A stretch of 27,349 nucleotides of DNA. Origin: Fonticula-like sp. SCN 57-25 (lineage: Eukaryota; Nucleariida; Rotosphaerida). The position numbers and the translations under genes are program-made. Shown here piece after piece: positions 1 through 10,974 of this stretch. Location of the stretch: the NCBI GenBank assembly GCA_001724245.1, contig MEDX01000057.1:1-27349 (forward strand), given 5' to 3'. Each line of letters begins with the position of its first letter. Position 1 is the first letter of the stretch. Under the pieces are notes generated by a model. It was not told the origin of the DNA and did no database searches. It saw only the letters and a list, made by a program, of their open reading frames with translations.

Positions 1-113
1 CGCCGCTCGATTTGATCTTGCGCATCGTCCGGCGGTCAGCCACGCCGTTCGGTGCCGCGAAGGATCTGACAAGCGGAGCACCTTTTTATTGTTGCCTAGT
101 GGTCGTGCAGCTG

Positions 114-452
114 CTAGAACCTTGAACTTGGGTCAAGTTTACTGACTGAACCTTTTGCAGTCTTTACCACATCGGGGATCTTCGTGTCCTCACCATCCTT
201 ATCCGTGCACGCGGCATCCACTCCTCGCGCAAGCTTGGAGATCTTCCGTGGACTTGTTTCACGACATCTTATGGGCTTCGGCTCGACCTCTTTCGGCTGC
301 GCGATTAAGCTTCGCATAACTGGAGTGGCTTTCGTCATTTCAGCATCTACTGCTCGGCAGATCTTTTCCAACTTTCGTCGCATGACCTCTTTTGTAGTGT
401 GTGTCGATTGTGAGCTCTTTGTAAAGGTCATTGACCTTGGGATTAATAACAA
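114..452 (-). CDS. Uncertain lysine/arginine-rich ORF with an internal repeat
   Basis: An open frame of 112 residues that I do not recognise. It is rich in Lys, Arg, Ser and Thr. It contains two similar segments about 40 residues apart, one with KLEKICRAVDAEMTK and one with KISKLARGVDAACTDK, and the matching DNA (about 208-260 and 328-382) is visibly similar too. The repeat argues that the frame was once coding, but there is no family match, no clear promoter and no supporting splice site. An overlapping + strand frame (184-510) shows nothing protein-like. It may be part of the same accessory or transposon-derived stretch as the relic at 806-1449. Confidence 0.2.
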   Translation of the reverse strand: MLLIPRSMTFTKSSQSTHTTKEVMRRKLEKICRAVDAEMTKATPVMRSLIAQPKEVEPKPIRCRETSPRKISKLARGVDAACTDKDGEDTKIPDVVKTAKGSVSKLDPSSRF

Positions 453-550
453 TTACCAACCTAAGGCATTCCTCCTGACAGGTTGGACTGTACCAACCCT
501 ACCCTCCTGAACACCCCCCCCTATAGCAGCTGTGCAATACTAATATTACC

Positions 551-667
551 TATAGATTTTTACAATGAGTTTTTGCCAGTTTTTTTAACTATAGAATTTT
601 TCCATGTATTTTCGCCACTTTTTTATCCTATAGAAGATTTTTCGAAGAAAAATCGCCCCGCAAAAAA
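551..667. repeat. 39-nt tandem repeat, three degenerate units
   Basis: TATAGA-initiated units start at 551, 590 and 629, exactly 39 nt apart. Each has TATAGA followed by a T-run, and the first two share the later pattern TTTTGCCA/TTTCGCCA followed by a second T-run. The third unit contains a short hairpin at 636-654 (8-nt arms GATTTTTC/GAAAAATC, 3-nt loop). The tract is much more AT-rich than the surrounding sequence. The rest of 453-805 holds two copies of AAAACGTTTTTCA (742-754 and 769-781) and no convincing gene. Confidence 0.6.
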
Positions 668-805
668 ACATAATCGAAAAATCCGGGACAGTTGGATATC
701 CGATCCGTTAGAAAGAAAAGTTTATTGGTTGACACAGGCATAAAACGTTTTTCAGATTTGTACACCCAAAAACGTTTTTCAAACCGAACGTAGCCTCACA
801 CTTTT

Positions 806-1449
806 ACAGTCAAGACCTCTGAGGTGTATCGGAAGTTTGAGTTGTGGCTGTTGGAGGGGCGCGGTGGCCGCAAGCTCCGCGACACCACCGTTAAGCCGGT
901 GCTGGCGCGATCAACGACGTGGACACCTTCATTAAGAAGGTGTCCTCGCCGTTGTCGTTCCTGAAGCTGTTCAGCCAGGAGAAGCTCAGCTTCTGGCTGC
1001 AGCTGCTCTCGGTCGACACCACCATTGTGAGCGGGGGGATGAGGGATCGGCTGGTGAATCCCGATGAATCCCCCATTGGGTCGCTCCGCCGGTACATTAT
1101 TGTCAATGAGACGGGCATGTATGTGGAATACATGGCCAGCCTCGTCGCACCGGGTACGACTGCATATATCGTTACGCATATTGCCGGCCATCTCAACTAC
1201 ATCGAGAAAGAGTGGCTAAACGAGCGGCTTAACGATTCCTGGACGGCAACAGGCATCCAGCATGCCGCCATGCTGCTGTCGGTTGCTCCCGCTGACGTTC
1301 CGCGCACGAACAACATAAGCGAGGGGTTCGCGGGACTGCTAAAAAACTACGGGCTTGCGTCCATTCTGCGCAGCGTCCTCAGACGAATTACAGTGCTGGT
1401 TGCCGACATCAGCGTGGCATCGAGGCCTGTGTGGCAACGCAAAAAGTAG
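806..1449 (+). pseudogene. Frameshifted transposase-like relic
   Basis: Two overlapping frames read as one broken protein. The first (from about 806) contains YRKFELWLLEGRGG and runs into the other frame near 895-909, where AINDVDTFIKK and the following 170 residues continue to the stop at 1449. The C-terminal part has RTNNISEGF, which resembles the (R)TNN-x-x-EG(F/W) signature near the C-terminus of several DDE transposases, including MULE-type ones. No catalytic DDE triad can be placed in the surviving part, so the family is inferred weakly. The frame change, truncated 5' side and AT-rich repetitive flank fit a decayed element. The alternative is an exon of an unrecognised gene beginning after the acceptor-like TTTTACAG at 802-809. 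Confidence 0.4.
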
Positions 1450-1625
1450 ATCTGGTAGCGCCCTGTAGATCCCAAGCAGAGCTATAATTGAGGATATTAA
1501 CACGTAAGGAGTCGCAAGAGTCCTTTCGCTACACACGGCTACTGCAATAGGCGACAGGCGCCCGATTTCGCCGACGCATGGTCGAGCAGCAAGGAAAGAA
1601 AGGACGGCGCACGTCGTCCTTTTTT

Positions 1626-1658
1626 GATTGGTCATTGGATCGCCCACTTTGATTGGTC
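1626..1658. promoter_or_regulatory. Two inverted CCAAT boxes (GATTGGTC) before the Rpp21-like gene
   Basis: GATTGGTC occurs at 1626-1633 and 1651-1658, with a further ATTGG between them; the second lies 9 nt before the chosen ATG at 1668. ATTGG is the complement of CCAAT, the NF-Y-type core. Similar CCAAT clusters lie upstream of the CCP gene. Function is inferred. Confidence 0.35.
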
Positions 1659-1667
1659 GTCGTGGCG

Positions 1668-2270
1668 ATGTCGCACGACGTCGCGCATCTGTGGGACGCG
1701 GCGCACGCATGCCTCCCCGTATCGGCCGCTGTTTCGTGTCACCTTATGACGGACTTGTTGCTGCGGGTGCAGGCTGAAAAGATTCCACTTTCGCGGTCAG
1801 TTGCGCGACAGTTTTGCTCGTCCTGCGGCACCATTCTGAGTGCGATGAGCGCCAACATCCGTGTCAGGCGAGGGAAGGGAGTCGCGCTCGCGTGGGACGA
1901 AGGCGCTAGGGCGGACCGCTCCATAAAGAAACTGGTATGCTGGCCGACCCTTTATTTCTTTGAGTCTTACTTTACATAGGTAATCTCGTGCGCGGCGTGT
2001 GGCTGCGCCTTTGGTGCCGCGGGGGCATCCGCTACACATATGCGCGATTCGAAGAAATCTTTTCGTGAGGCAAAGGCTTCGCTCATCGCCAGATCCGCAG
2101 GTATGCCGAGTGCGTCTCCAGCGATTGTTACGAAACAGATTGCGAGTGCAAGCCCTGCAAGCTCCTCCAAGGCCTTGAGTGCTAGCCCTGCGAGCTCCAA
2201 GGCGCTGGACTCGTCGATCAAATCTAGCCCTGCTTTTCCAAAGTTCGTAGTTCGATATTGCAGCTGTTAA
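1668..2270 (+). CDS. RPP21: RNase P/MRP protein subunit, Rpr2/Snm1/Rpp21 family
   Basis: Exons 1668-1934 and 1980-2270 join in phase 0 across a 45-nt intron (GTATGC...CATAG), giving 185 residues. This family binds zinc and is part of the RNase P or RNase MRP ribonucleoprotein that processes pre-tRNA or pre-rRNA. The N-terminal helical region (HLWDAAH) matches the start of Rpp21-type proteins. A CSSCG pair at about residues 50-54 is followed by a basic IRVRRGKG strand, and a second pair, CAACGC, at about 93-98 begins just after the splice, giving the expected four-cysteine zinc ribbon. The ATG at 1668 is the first in frame after the CCAAT boxes. After the ribbon comes a Ser/Ala/Lys-rich tail. 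The true C-terminus is uncertain: a frame at 2275-2406 could be an extra exon. Confidence 0.6.
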
Positions 2271-2274
2271 CTAG

Positions 2275-2406
2275 TATCTCATGCGTTGGTTTAGGAAGAA
2301 GCTCAGTCGTCAGGAACAGCTCAAGCGGCTGCTCAAGACACCTACACCTACGAAACCAGAATCGCCAGCCTACAGCCTCTCTGATTTCCTCACAAAATTA
2401 AACTAG
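2275..2406 (+). other. Possible extra C-terminal coding segment of the Rpp21-like gene
   Basis: The frame reads YLMRWFRKKL and ends in YSLSDFLTKLN before a TAG at 2404-2406. It looks like a basic, amphipathic C-terminal tail. It is in phase with the exon ending at 2246 or 2249, but the gap would be an intron of only 25-28 nt ending CTAG at 2274. It could instead follow a point change in the gene or be non-coding. Confidence 0.3.
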
Positions 2407-2715
2407 AAAACTTTTTGTTGTATTTGTATACCTTTATGTACTCTGTACCATTGTCTGTCTTCTATAATAGAATTTTTGAACCTTTTTTTTCTGTCTAGCT
2501 TTGATGATGGGCGACAGGGCGCGACCGCCATCGCATCATCGGGTGGTAAAGTCTGCCCCAGATTCATCCCTGGAATCGATCCCTGACCTGTCAGCCGTTG
2601 CTGTCTGGCACGACGAGTCGGCGCGCGCGCCCCTCTCGCCCGGTTCTCTTTCTCCCTCTGCCTCTCTTTTTCTTTGTTTGTGTGAGCAGCTCGGTGTGCT
2701 TTTACTTGCGCGACC
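2407..2715. other. Intergenic region before the trihelix gene
   Basis: It holds the 3' flank of the Rpp21-like gene and the promoter side of the trihelix gene. A CT-rich stretch (about 2634-2690) precedes the first exon. I see no RNA gene or repeat here. Confidence 0.5.
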
Positions 2716-3819
2716 ATGCAATCTGAGCCTTCCGGGTACCAGCCATCTGGTAGCGTGCTAATGTCTGGTGCGTATCCGCATCGTGTTGTTTTGGATCACT
2801 AAACGCGGCTCGTGTCATTTGTAATGGTTCTAGACATGGACAAGATGGTCGTGGACGGGACAGAGACAAAGTCGTCTCTCCCCCCCGGCTTGTCTGTTCC
2901 CTCGTCGGTGACTGGCGGGAACGTCTCATCCGTCCCTTCTGCGTCGCAGAGCGGCGTTGTGTCCTCGTCGTCGACGGATCGCACGAGCCTCGCATGGTGG
3001 ACGCCCGATGAGACGCATCTTTTGCTTTCCCTCCGCGGCGAGCCCGAGTTTGTCGCCAAGTTTGCCGCCATGAAGCGGAATCGGCCTGTTTGGAACGAGC
3101 TTGCGAGCCGCATGCGCCAGCGCGGCTTCAACCGCACGGCGCGCCAGTGCGCGATCCGCTTCAAGAACCTCATCGTTCAGTACAAGACTGCCCGCCAGAT
3201 GCACCTTCACCACGGCGGTGCCCCTCACGCTCTTGCCAAGTCGCCTTCCAGTGGTGCGGCCGGCGGTGATGCCGACGGTTTTTCTTTTTTCCCGCAGATG
3301 GACCAGATCATCAACCCAAAGTTGCCGCTCGGCGCCAGCGGCGGCATGGGCGGCGCTGGCGACGTCTCTGGCGGCGCGGACGCGAGTGGTGTCGGGCACG
3401 GTTCGGACGGCAACTCGTCGAGCAGTGAAGCGGGCTCGCCGACCCCCGGCGGCGGGCTCCACGAGGGCGCTGACGTGCTTCACGGCGGGCCAGCCATGAC
3501 GCCCATGCGTCCCTCAAAGCGCAGACGGTTTGCCAACGACGTGGCGGCGATGTCGGCTGCCTCGTCCAGCGCCAATCTCGGCAACTTTAACAATTCCGAC
3601 GCGTATGCTGAGGCGGCCATCCCGACGTCGCTCCAGACAACACTCCACGCCTTCATAAAGTACATGGACTTTTCGCAGCGGTCAATGGACGTGCTTGTCA
3701 AGCGCATTGAGCAGAGAGACGACATCATCAATATCCTCTACAGCAGGCTCGCGGGCGGCGGGGCCGTCCTCCCATCAAGCGGATCGGCCCAGCAGGGCGA
3801 CGGCTCGGGCAGCATGTAG
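2716..3819 (+). CDS. Trihelix/Myb-SANT-like DNA-binding protein
   Basis: Exon 1 is 2716-2767 and exon 2 is 2834-3819, joined in phase 1 across a 66-nt intron (GTGCGT...TCTAG); this gives 345 residues. The unspliced reading frame would otherwise begin at ATG 2824. Near residues 70-140 lies a trihelix (Myb_DNA-bind_4-like) domain: WWTPDETHLLLSL, then an acidic/aromatic helix, VWNELASRMRQRGFNRTA, and a third helix RQCAIRFKNLIVQYK, with the spaced tryptophan/hydrophobic positions expected of such domains. The middle is a Gly/Ser/Ala-rich linker with a basic KRRRF patch (possible nuclear signal). The C-terminal part has a predicted helix, MDVLVKRIEQRDDIINILY, that could mediate dimerisation. It is probably a nuclear transcription factor; its targets cannot be told. 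Confidence 0.75.
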
Positions 3820-4203
3820 CTTGCCGTGCACTCTTCGTTTCCTTTGCGTTGTTTTGTTATTCTTTGTGTTTCCGATAAAAACTAGTTTCAATAGCAGTCA
3901 ATTGAAAAGTATCAAGGTAACTATATTATTTCTCCCGCAAAGGTGTCGGTACACGCACGGTGCACCATACTCATATAACCACAAGGCTGCGCGTGGGCAG
4001 CAAACATTCGCCGCCCTAAAGAAACAGCGACAACAAAGAAACAACAGGCGCGATAGTCCTAAACGCGAATGGGTTACCAGCCCCATCCGCAGCCCCCCTC
4101 GGCTAATCATATAGGTACAACTCTGAATCGAGCGAGCAACTCGACTGCAACTTGATCGATCAAAAACAACAACAAAACAAGGAAACGGGGTAAAAGTCTA
4201 AAC
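3820..4203. other. Convergent intergenic region
   Basis: This is the 3' flank shared by two convergent genes (trihelix and polyglutamine). AT-rich patches follow each stop. I see no additional gene, RNA or strong repeat. Confidence 0.5.
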
Positions 4204-5742
4204 CTAATTGATGACATTGGAGATGCGCAGCGCCTCTGTCCTGTTCTGCTGCAGCGCGGGCATGTGGAGCTGGAGGTAGAGCTGCGCGGCCCTCTCGAGG
4301 TAAAGCCGCAGCAGCTGCGGCGACACGTCCCGAAGCTCGGCCTGCGCCTCCCACCTAAACTTTTTGCGCACTTCGTTGGACGAGTCGTCCAGCACGCGGC
4401 GCAGGAACGTGTACATTTTACTCTGCATCTGCCTGCTAGTCAGATTCCTCGTGCGGGAGTCGTCGAGCGACGGCGAGTAGGTCGGGCAGTCTGTCGTGCA
4501 GCGGTGCCGGTTGACGACCGTTGCAATGTGCCGCTCAATGTCCTGCTGAATCGCGCGGTATGACTCTTGCGACCCGGGAAAGACATTTCTCGACGACTCT
4601 TTGATGACGTGCACGCACCCGCGCAGGATCGCGACATGGTCAGCGTTGTCAAACTTGAAGCGCACAATGTCCTCGAGGAGACGCTTGCCAAACACATTCT
4701 CAAACAAAAAGGACAGGTTCTGGCGCTGCAGCTGCCGGCTCTTATGCTCAATCTCGGTCCGCCGGCGGCGCTGGTCAAACTTGCCAGAGGACGCGTCGGC
4801 GCTATTCGGAGAGCCGTGCAAAAAGCCGTTACGAGCGGGCGCGTCCGGCGCCGACGAACTCGACGACGACAACGAAGAGGACGACGACCCGCGCGACTCG
4901 CTCGCCAGCGCCGGCCCGGGCGCATTATACGACACGGCGCCACCAAACGTCATCGCACCGCTGCCGCTGCCGCTGCCACCGGCTGGGCCGCCAATTGAGT
5001 GGAGCGAAGGAGTCATGCCAACGAGGCTGGCTGGGTCAAAGTACGATCCCGCCCCGCTCATCATCAAAAAGTCGCGAAGCTGATAGTAATTCTGCATAAG
5101 ACTTGCGTTGTCGTGCACGTTCGGGACACTCGTGAAACCACGCTGCTGCTGCTGCTGCTGCTGCTGCGTCGGCAGTTGCTGCGGGAACTTGACGTCGATG
5201 GGGTGCGGCGTTGGCGACACCTGGAGCTGCTGCTGTTGCTGCGGCTGCGGCTGCTGTTGTTGTGGCTGCTGGCCCTTCTGCTGCTGCTGTTGAAGTTTTT
5301 GCTGCTGTTGAAGATGCTGCTGGAGCTGGTGTTGATGATTCGCCATCTGCTGCTGCTGCTGCTGCTGCCGCTGCGGAGGATCGTACTGTCGACCCGCGGG
5401 GCTGTACACCGTGGGCGGCGCGCCAAATTGGGGCAAGCCGCCTAACGACATGGAAAAACCGTGCTGCTGCTGCATCATCTGCTGCTGCTGCTGTTGCTGC
5501 TTTTGCTGCTGCTGCAGTTGCTGCTGCTGCTGCATCAAAAGAAACTCGACGGCCTGCTGCCCGCTCGGCGACGATTTGTCATCGCCATCGGGAAACCACG
5601 GACGTTCGTACACCAAGTGCCCTGGCGCTCCTGTAGTCGAAGCACTGCCGAGCAATTGGATTCCGGCACCAGCGGGCCCAGCGCCTCCGCTTGCGCTCAC
5701 AGGCGGCGGCCCGCCCGACTGAATGGTCGCGGTTGACGCCAT
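4204..5742 (-). CDS. Polyglutamine-rich protein with a divergent bHLH-like domain
   Basis: A single-exon 512-residue frame. Residues about 65-210 are dominated by glutamine runs broken by Pro, His and Met, encoded mainly by CAG. Ser/Gly/Ala-rich sequence follows to about 320. The only well-ordered part is the C-terminal 190 residues. It begins with a basic helix RRRRTEIEHKSR, then LQRQNLSFLFENVFG, a loop, and a second helix DNADHVAILRGCVHVIKE. This resembles a bHLH: the Glu and downstream Arg of the basic region sit in the expected register, although the usual ER-x-RR is altered to EHKSR. Further helices follow, including ATVVNRHRC and a LRRVLDDSSNEVRKKF segment. It is probably a nuclear regulator; the bHLH assignment is tentative. 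Confidence 0.7.
   Translation of the reverse strand: MASTATIQSGGPPPVSASGGAGPAGAGIQLLGSASTTGAPGHLVYERPWFPDGDDKSSPSGQQAVEFLLMQQQQQLQQQQKQQQQQQQMMQQQHGFSMSLGGLPQFGAPPTVYSPAGRQYDPPQRQQQQQQQMANHQHQLQQHLQQQQKLQQQQQKGQQPQQQQPQPQQQQQLQVSPTPHPIDVKFPQQLPTQQQQQQQQRGFTSVPNVHDNASLMQNYYQLRDFLMMSGAGSYFDPASLVGMTPSLHSIGGPAGGSGSGSGAMTFGGAVSYNAPGPALASESRGSSSSSLSSSSSSAPDAPARNGFLHGSPNSADASSGKFDQRRRRTEIEHKSRQLQRQNLSFLFENVFGKRLLEDIVRFKFDNADHVAILRGCVHVIKESSRNVFPGSQESYRAIQQDIERHIATVVNRHRCTTDCPTYSPSLDDSRTRNLTSRQMQSKMYTFLRRVLDDSSNEVRKKFRWEAQAELRDVSPQLLRLYLERAAQLYLQLHMPALQQNRTEALRISNVIN
5110..5545. repeat. CAG/CTG microsatellite tracts encoding polyglutamine
   Basis: Several (CTG)n runs lie on the + strand, for example near 5142-5166, 5280-5290, 5347-5368 and 5464-5535, interrupted by related triplets. 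They encode the glutamine runs of the minus-strand protein and are likely length-variable. Confidence 0.85.
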
Positions 5743-6417
5743 CGCAAAAACCGCTCACAAACGGGCGAGGAAAACAGCAAAAGGTGTTCTCGCTCGCTTT
5801 GCTTGACACACCGCGCTCCTTAATAGGGAGGCGCGCTCGGACAGCACCTCTGCTCGCCCGGGCGACCGAAGCTCTCTGCGCGGCCCACTGAACGGACCGG
5901 CTGCGGAGGAGCAAGAAAGACCAAAATACGACCGGTTTGATGACGATCAGCGCAATCGTTCATGATCATGAGCAACGATTCCTGCTCCCTCATTGGTCGC
6001 CCCTTGCCTCTTCGAATAGTAACCTGATCCGATGACGCAACTATTCGAAAGAGCCCCCATTCCTGTGGCAGGTTGCGATGGCACGCAGCCCGCAACGGGC
6101 TAGGATTGTTTACGCGCCAAGGGTTTCGCCCGCGCAACAACAAAAGGGAACAGGAATGGCCCGTGAAACGCTGTAAACTATGGAAAAGGGCTCTTTCAGA
6201 CCACCGCAAACAAGTTGCGCGCCGGGTAATCGGCTGCCCGGCGGCTGTTAGGCGGCCAACAATGTGCGTTCAAAAAATGTATTTCGTTTCTACAAAATGC
6301 GCTACTCTTTATGTACACCAAACGACTGGGAAAAGATGATAAAAGGGGGCAAGATATACGGCAGCAATATACCAGAGACGCGCGCGCAGAGGGATCGAAA
6401 CAGCCAGCTAGGTGACT
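5743..6417. other. 675-nt intergenic region rich in inverted repeats
   Basis: It is the upstream region of the polyglutamine gene and the 3' flank of the helicase gene. It contains several exact inverted repeats: AATCGTT/AACGATT around the palindrome CATGATCATG (5954-5980), TTCGAATAGT (6011-6020) with ACTATTCGAA (6040-6049), CCATTCCTGT (6057-6066) with its complement at 6150-6159, and GAAAGAGCCC (6047-6056) with its complement at 6188-6197. A small hairpin GCCCG-CAA-CGGGC lies at 6088-6100. There is no convincing coding frame. Confidence 0.6.
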
Positions 6418-8380
6418 CTAAAACATATCATCAAGCGACTTGGAGCGGCGCTTGTAGAACGCGTCGTCCGCACCGCGGTCGTCTCCCCGGCGACCGCCAA
6501 AGCGGCCCTCGTCGCGCGAAAAGTGGCCGCCATCGAATCGGTCGCGCTGGCCATTGCCGCGGCCACCGCGGCGCCTGTCGCCGCCAAAGTTGTCGTCAAA
6601 GCGCATGTTGCCGCCACGGTCGCCACGGCGGTCGCCGCCGCGGTCGCCCCTCCTGTCGCCGCCGCGGTCACCCCGCCTGTCGCCACCACGGCGCTCGCCA
6701 AACCCACCGCGGTCGCCGCGGTCGCCTCGGCCAGACGAGCGGCGGTCAAACGAAAAGTCATCACGCGGCGCGTGCGTGTGGGTGCGCACGACGCGCTTGG
6801 TCGCGCCCGAGAGCATGACGAGCGCAGAAGCGAGCGTCTCGGGAAGGTTCGGGTCAGCCGCCATCTCATTGGCGGCGTCCATGAAGAGCGCGCGGTCCTC
6901 CGCGGGCACCTTGGCCATGCGCTCGCGGATGCGAACGAGGCTGGCAGCCATCACCTCGGCGTACGTCGGGGGCGACACAGGCTAAAAGCATATGTGTGAG
7001 CGACCAGGCGGCGAGCGACAGAGGTTCGCGTACCGAAAGCTTGACGAGGCGGTGAAGCATGTTGGCGGTCGAGCGGACCTTGTCGCCCGGCGAGTAGACG
7101 GTGACGGCGGTGCCCGAGCGGCCCGCGCGACCCGTACGGCCAGTGCGGTGCACGTAGCTCTCAGGGACCATCGCCGGGAACTCAACGTTGACGACGAGGT
7201 CGCAGTCCGGGATGTCGATGCCGCGCGACGCAACGTCGGTGGCAACGAGGACGCGAAGCTCGCCGGCGCGGAACCGCTTCATGTAGTACTCGCGAATGTC
7301 CTGCGACAGGTCAGAGTGAAGCGGCGCGACCTTGATGCCAATCTTGGTCAGGTGCTCCGTCGTCTGCGCTACCTTGAGGCGCGTGTTGCAAAACACAATC
7401 GCGCGCGGCGCGTCCGACTTTAGGAGAACGTCGGCAACGACCGGCACAACGTCGTCCGCGCGGTTGACTGCGATGGCCTGGTGAGCCACCTTGGACGGCA
7501 TGTCCTCGCCAAGCTGGACGGTCTCGGGGTTCTTCATGAAGCGCGCGGCGAGCGTGCGCGCGGCCTGGGGGACCGTCGCGCTGAACAAGAGCATCTGGCG
7601 CTCCTTGTGCGTCGAATCGAGAATCTGCATCACATCGTCAAAAAAGCCAGCGCTCAGCATCTCGTCGGCCTCATCAAGAGCTACGGAATCGGGTCAGCGC
7701 GCGAGATTATAAACATGCAAACACGTACCGGCAATGTTGACCTGCGAAAGGTCCAGGCCGCTGTTCTGCATGTGGTCAATAAGGCGACCGGGCGTGCCGA
7801 TGAGGAGATCGCAGCCGTTGCGGAGCTGCTGCTTCTGGTAATTGATAGGGGCGCCGCCATACACGCACACCGACTTGAGGCCGAGCGCGGGGCAGAGGCG
7901 ATCAGCCTGCGTCTGGATCTGCAGAGCGAGCTCACGCGTCGGCGCGAGCACAAGCGCCAAAGGAGAACCAGAGCCGTCCAGCATCGAGTACGGGCGGCCG
8001 CTGCCGCTGTTCTTGCGGAGCTCGTGGATGCGGTGAATGATCGGCACGAGGAAAGCGAGCGTCTTGCCGCTGCCCGTCTGCGCCTTGCCGAGAATGTCGC
8101 GGCCCTCAAGCGCAAGCTTCAGCGTCTGCTCCTGGATACCAAACGTCTGGTCGTAGCTGTGCTCCTTGAGACGCTCGACGAGCGCCGCCGGAAGCGTAAA
8201 GTCGCCAAAGCGCGCACCGGAACGGCCCGAGGCACCCTCGGGAGCCTCGGATTCTTCATTGGGAACAGCCGCGGCAGCCTCCATGGAGAGGTTCCTCAGC
8301 GCCGAGCCGCTAGAAACGGACAACGACGCCACATTTCGCCGCAACGAGCTCACCGACGTGCGGCTCAACCGCAGCAACAT
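6418..8380 (-). CDS. DEAD-box RNA helicase, DDX21/PMH-like, probably mitochondrial
   Basis: Three exons, 8380-7729, 7680-7034 and 6981-6418; introns of 48 nt (GTACGT...CGTAG) and 52 nt (GTACGC...TTTAG); 620 residues. It unwinds or remodels RNA using ATP. Motifs appear in order: Q-motif GIQEQT (81-86), AQTGSGKT (100-107), PTREL (147-151), TPGR (196-199), DEAD (220-223), SAT (251-253), ATDVASRGID (364-373) and HRTGRTGR (395-402). After the core comes a region ending LASALVMLSGATK, very like the segment following the core in DDX21/DDX50 and plant PMH helicases. The tail is Arg/Gly/Asp-rich with repeated GGDRRGDR. The N-terminus (MLLRLSRTSVSSLRRNV) is basic, hydroxylated and without acids, like a mitochondrial presequence, which favours a PMH-like organellar role over a nucleolar one. 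Confidence 0.93.
6612..6700 (-). repeat. 24-nt tandem repeat coding GGDRRGDR
   Basis: At least three consecutive copies of an eight-residue unit, nearly identical at DNA level, lie in the helicase tail. Arg/Gly repeats of this kind bind RNA and are common on DEAD-box C-termini. The exact repetition suggests recent expansion. Confidence 0.75.
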
Positions 8381-8679
8381 GGTAAGGATCGCGGTCAGAG
8401 ACGAATGTCAGCGTGCGCGCTACCACGTGTTATAGAGTTATATCCTTCTCTGTGAGAATGGACCGCTGATTCGTGTATTTTTACTTGTGATCTTTCGGTA
8501 ATGGTCGATTTGAACCCGACTTTGAAAAGCATGGAGAACTGCGGCGGGATATTTGAACTCCTCGGTCGTCGCCCATTGCTACTGCATTACCCTGAATTGA
8601 TCACCACAACAAGCTGATATCAGTTTTTATTATAGTGGTTTACAATAAAGCTCCTCCTCCTCGGTAGTCAAAGTTCATA
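8381..8679. promoter_or_regulatory. Divergent promoter between helicase and TGS1
   Basis: About 300 nt separate two divergent start codons. An E-box CACGTG lies at 8424-8429, 44 nt upstream of the helicase ATG. I see no conserved TATA box. A tRNA-like pairing at 8497-8591 was examined and not accepted. Confidence 0.4.
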
Positions 8680-10826
<2,147 letters not shown>

Positions 10827-10974
10827 GCCGGCTGCTCTTTGTTCGTGACATTAGTCTCTCGTTGAAGCAAAATATGTAAATTCTCGGCAAAGCTCGGATT
10901 TACTGCGGCAGCACGCTGCTTGTACAAATGCAAAATATAATATGATGTGCTTTGGAAAATAGCAATAACTTTCC
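10827..10974. other. Short convergent 3' region
   Basis: 148 nt between the stops of TGS1 and the enolase-phosphatase gene. A TGTAAA hexamer about 50 nt after the TGS1 stop (near 10874) may be a polyadenylation signal. Confidence 0.4.

Noticed and set aside
2824-3819. Unspliced start of the trihelix gene at ATG 2824
   Set aside because: The upstream ATG 2716 joins in phase through an intron with the window's typical GTGCGT donor and CTAG acceptor, so the spliced model is preferred.
5108-5736. Several + strand ORFs made of Cys, Leu or Ala runs
   Set aside because: They are the complementary and shifted readings of the CAG repeats in the polyglutamine gene.
6412-6999. + strand ORF rich in Ala/Val/Thr
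   Set aside because: Antisense shadow of the GGDRRGDR-repeat tail of the helicase.
7481-8455. Long + strand ORF of 324 codons
   Set aside because: It is the antisense of the DEAD-box helicase, covering its catalytic motifs; composition is an effect of GC-rich codons and there is no family resemblance.
8497-8591. tRNA-like arrangement on the minus strand: GGTAATG pairs with CATTACC, with GGTTCAAATC just before the 3' arm
   Set aside because: The stem next to the acceptor pairs in a register one base off a true T-arm, position 8 is not T, and no D-arm or seven-base anticodon loop forms in the remaining sequence. At most a degenerate relic or chance.
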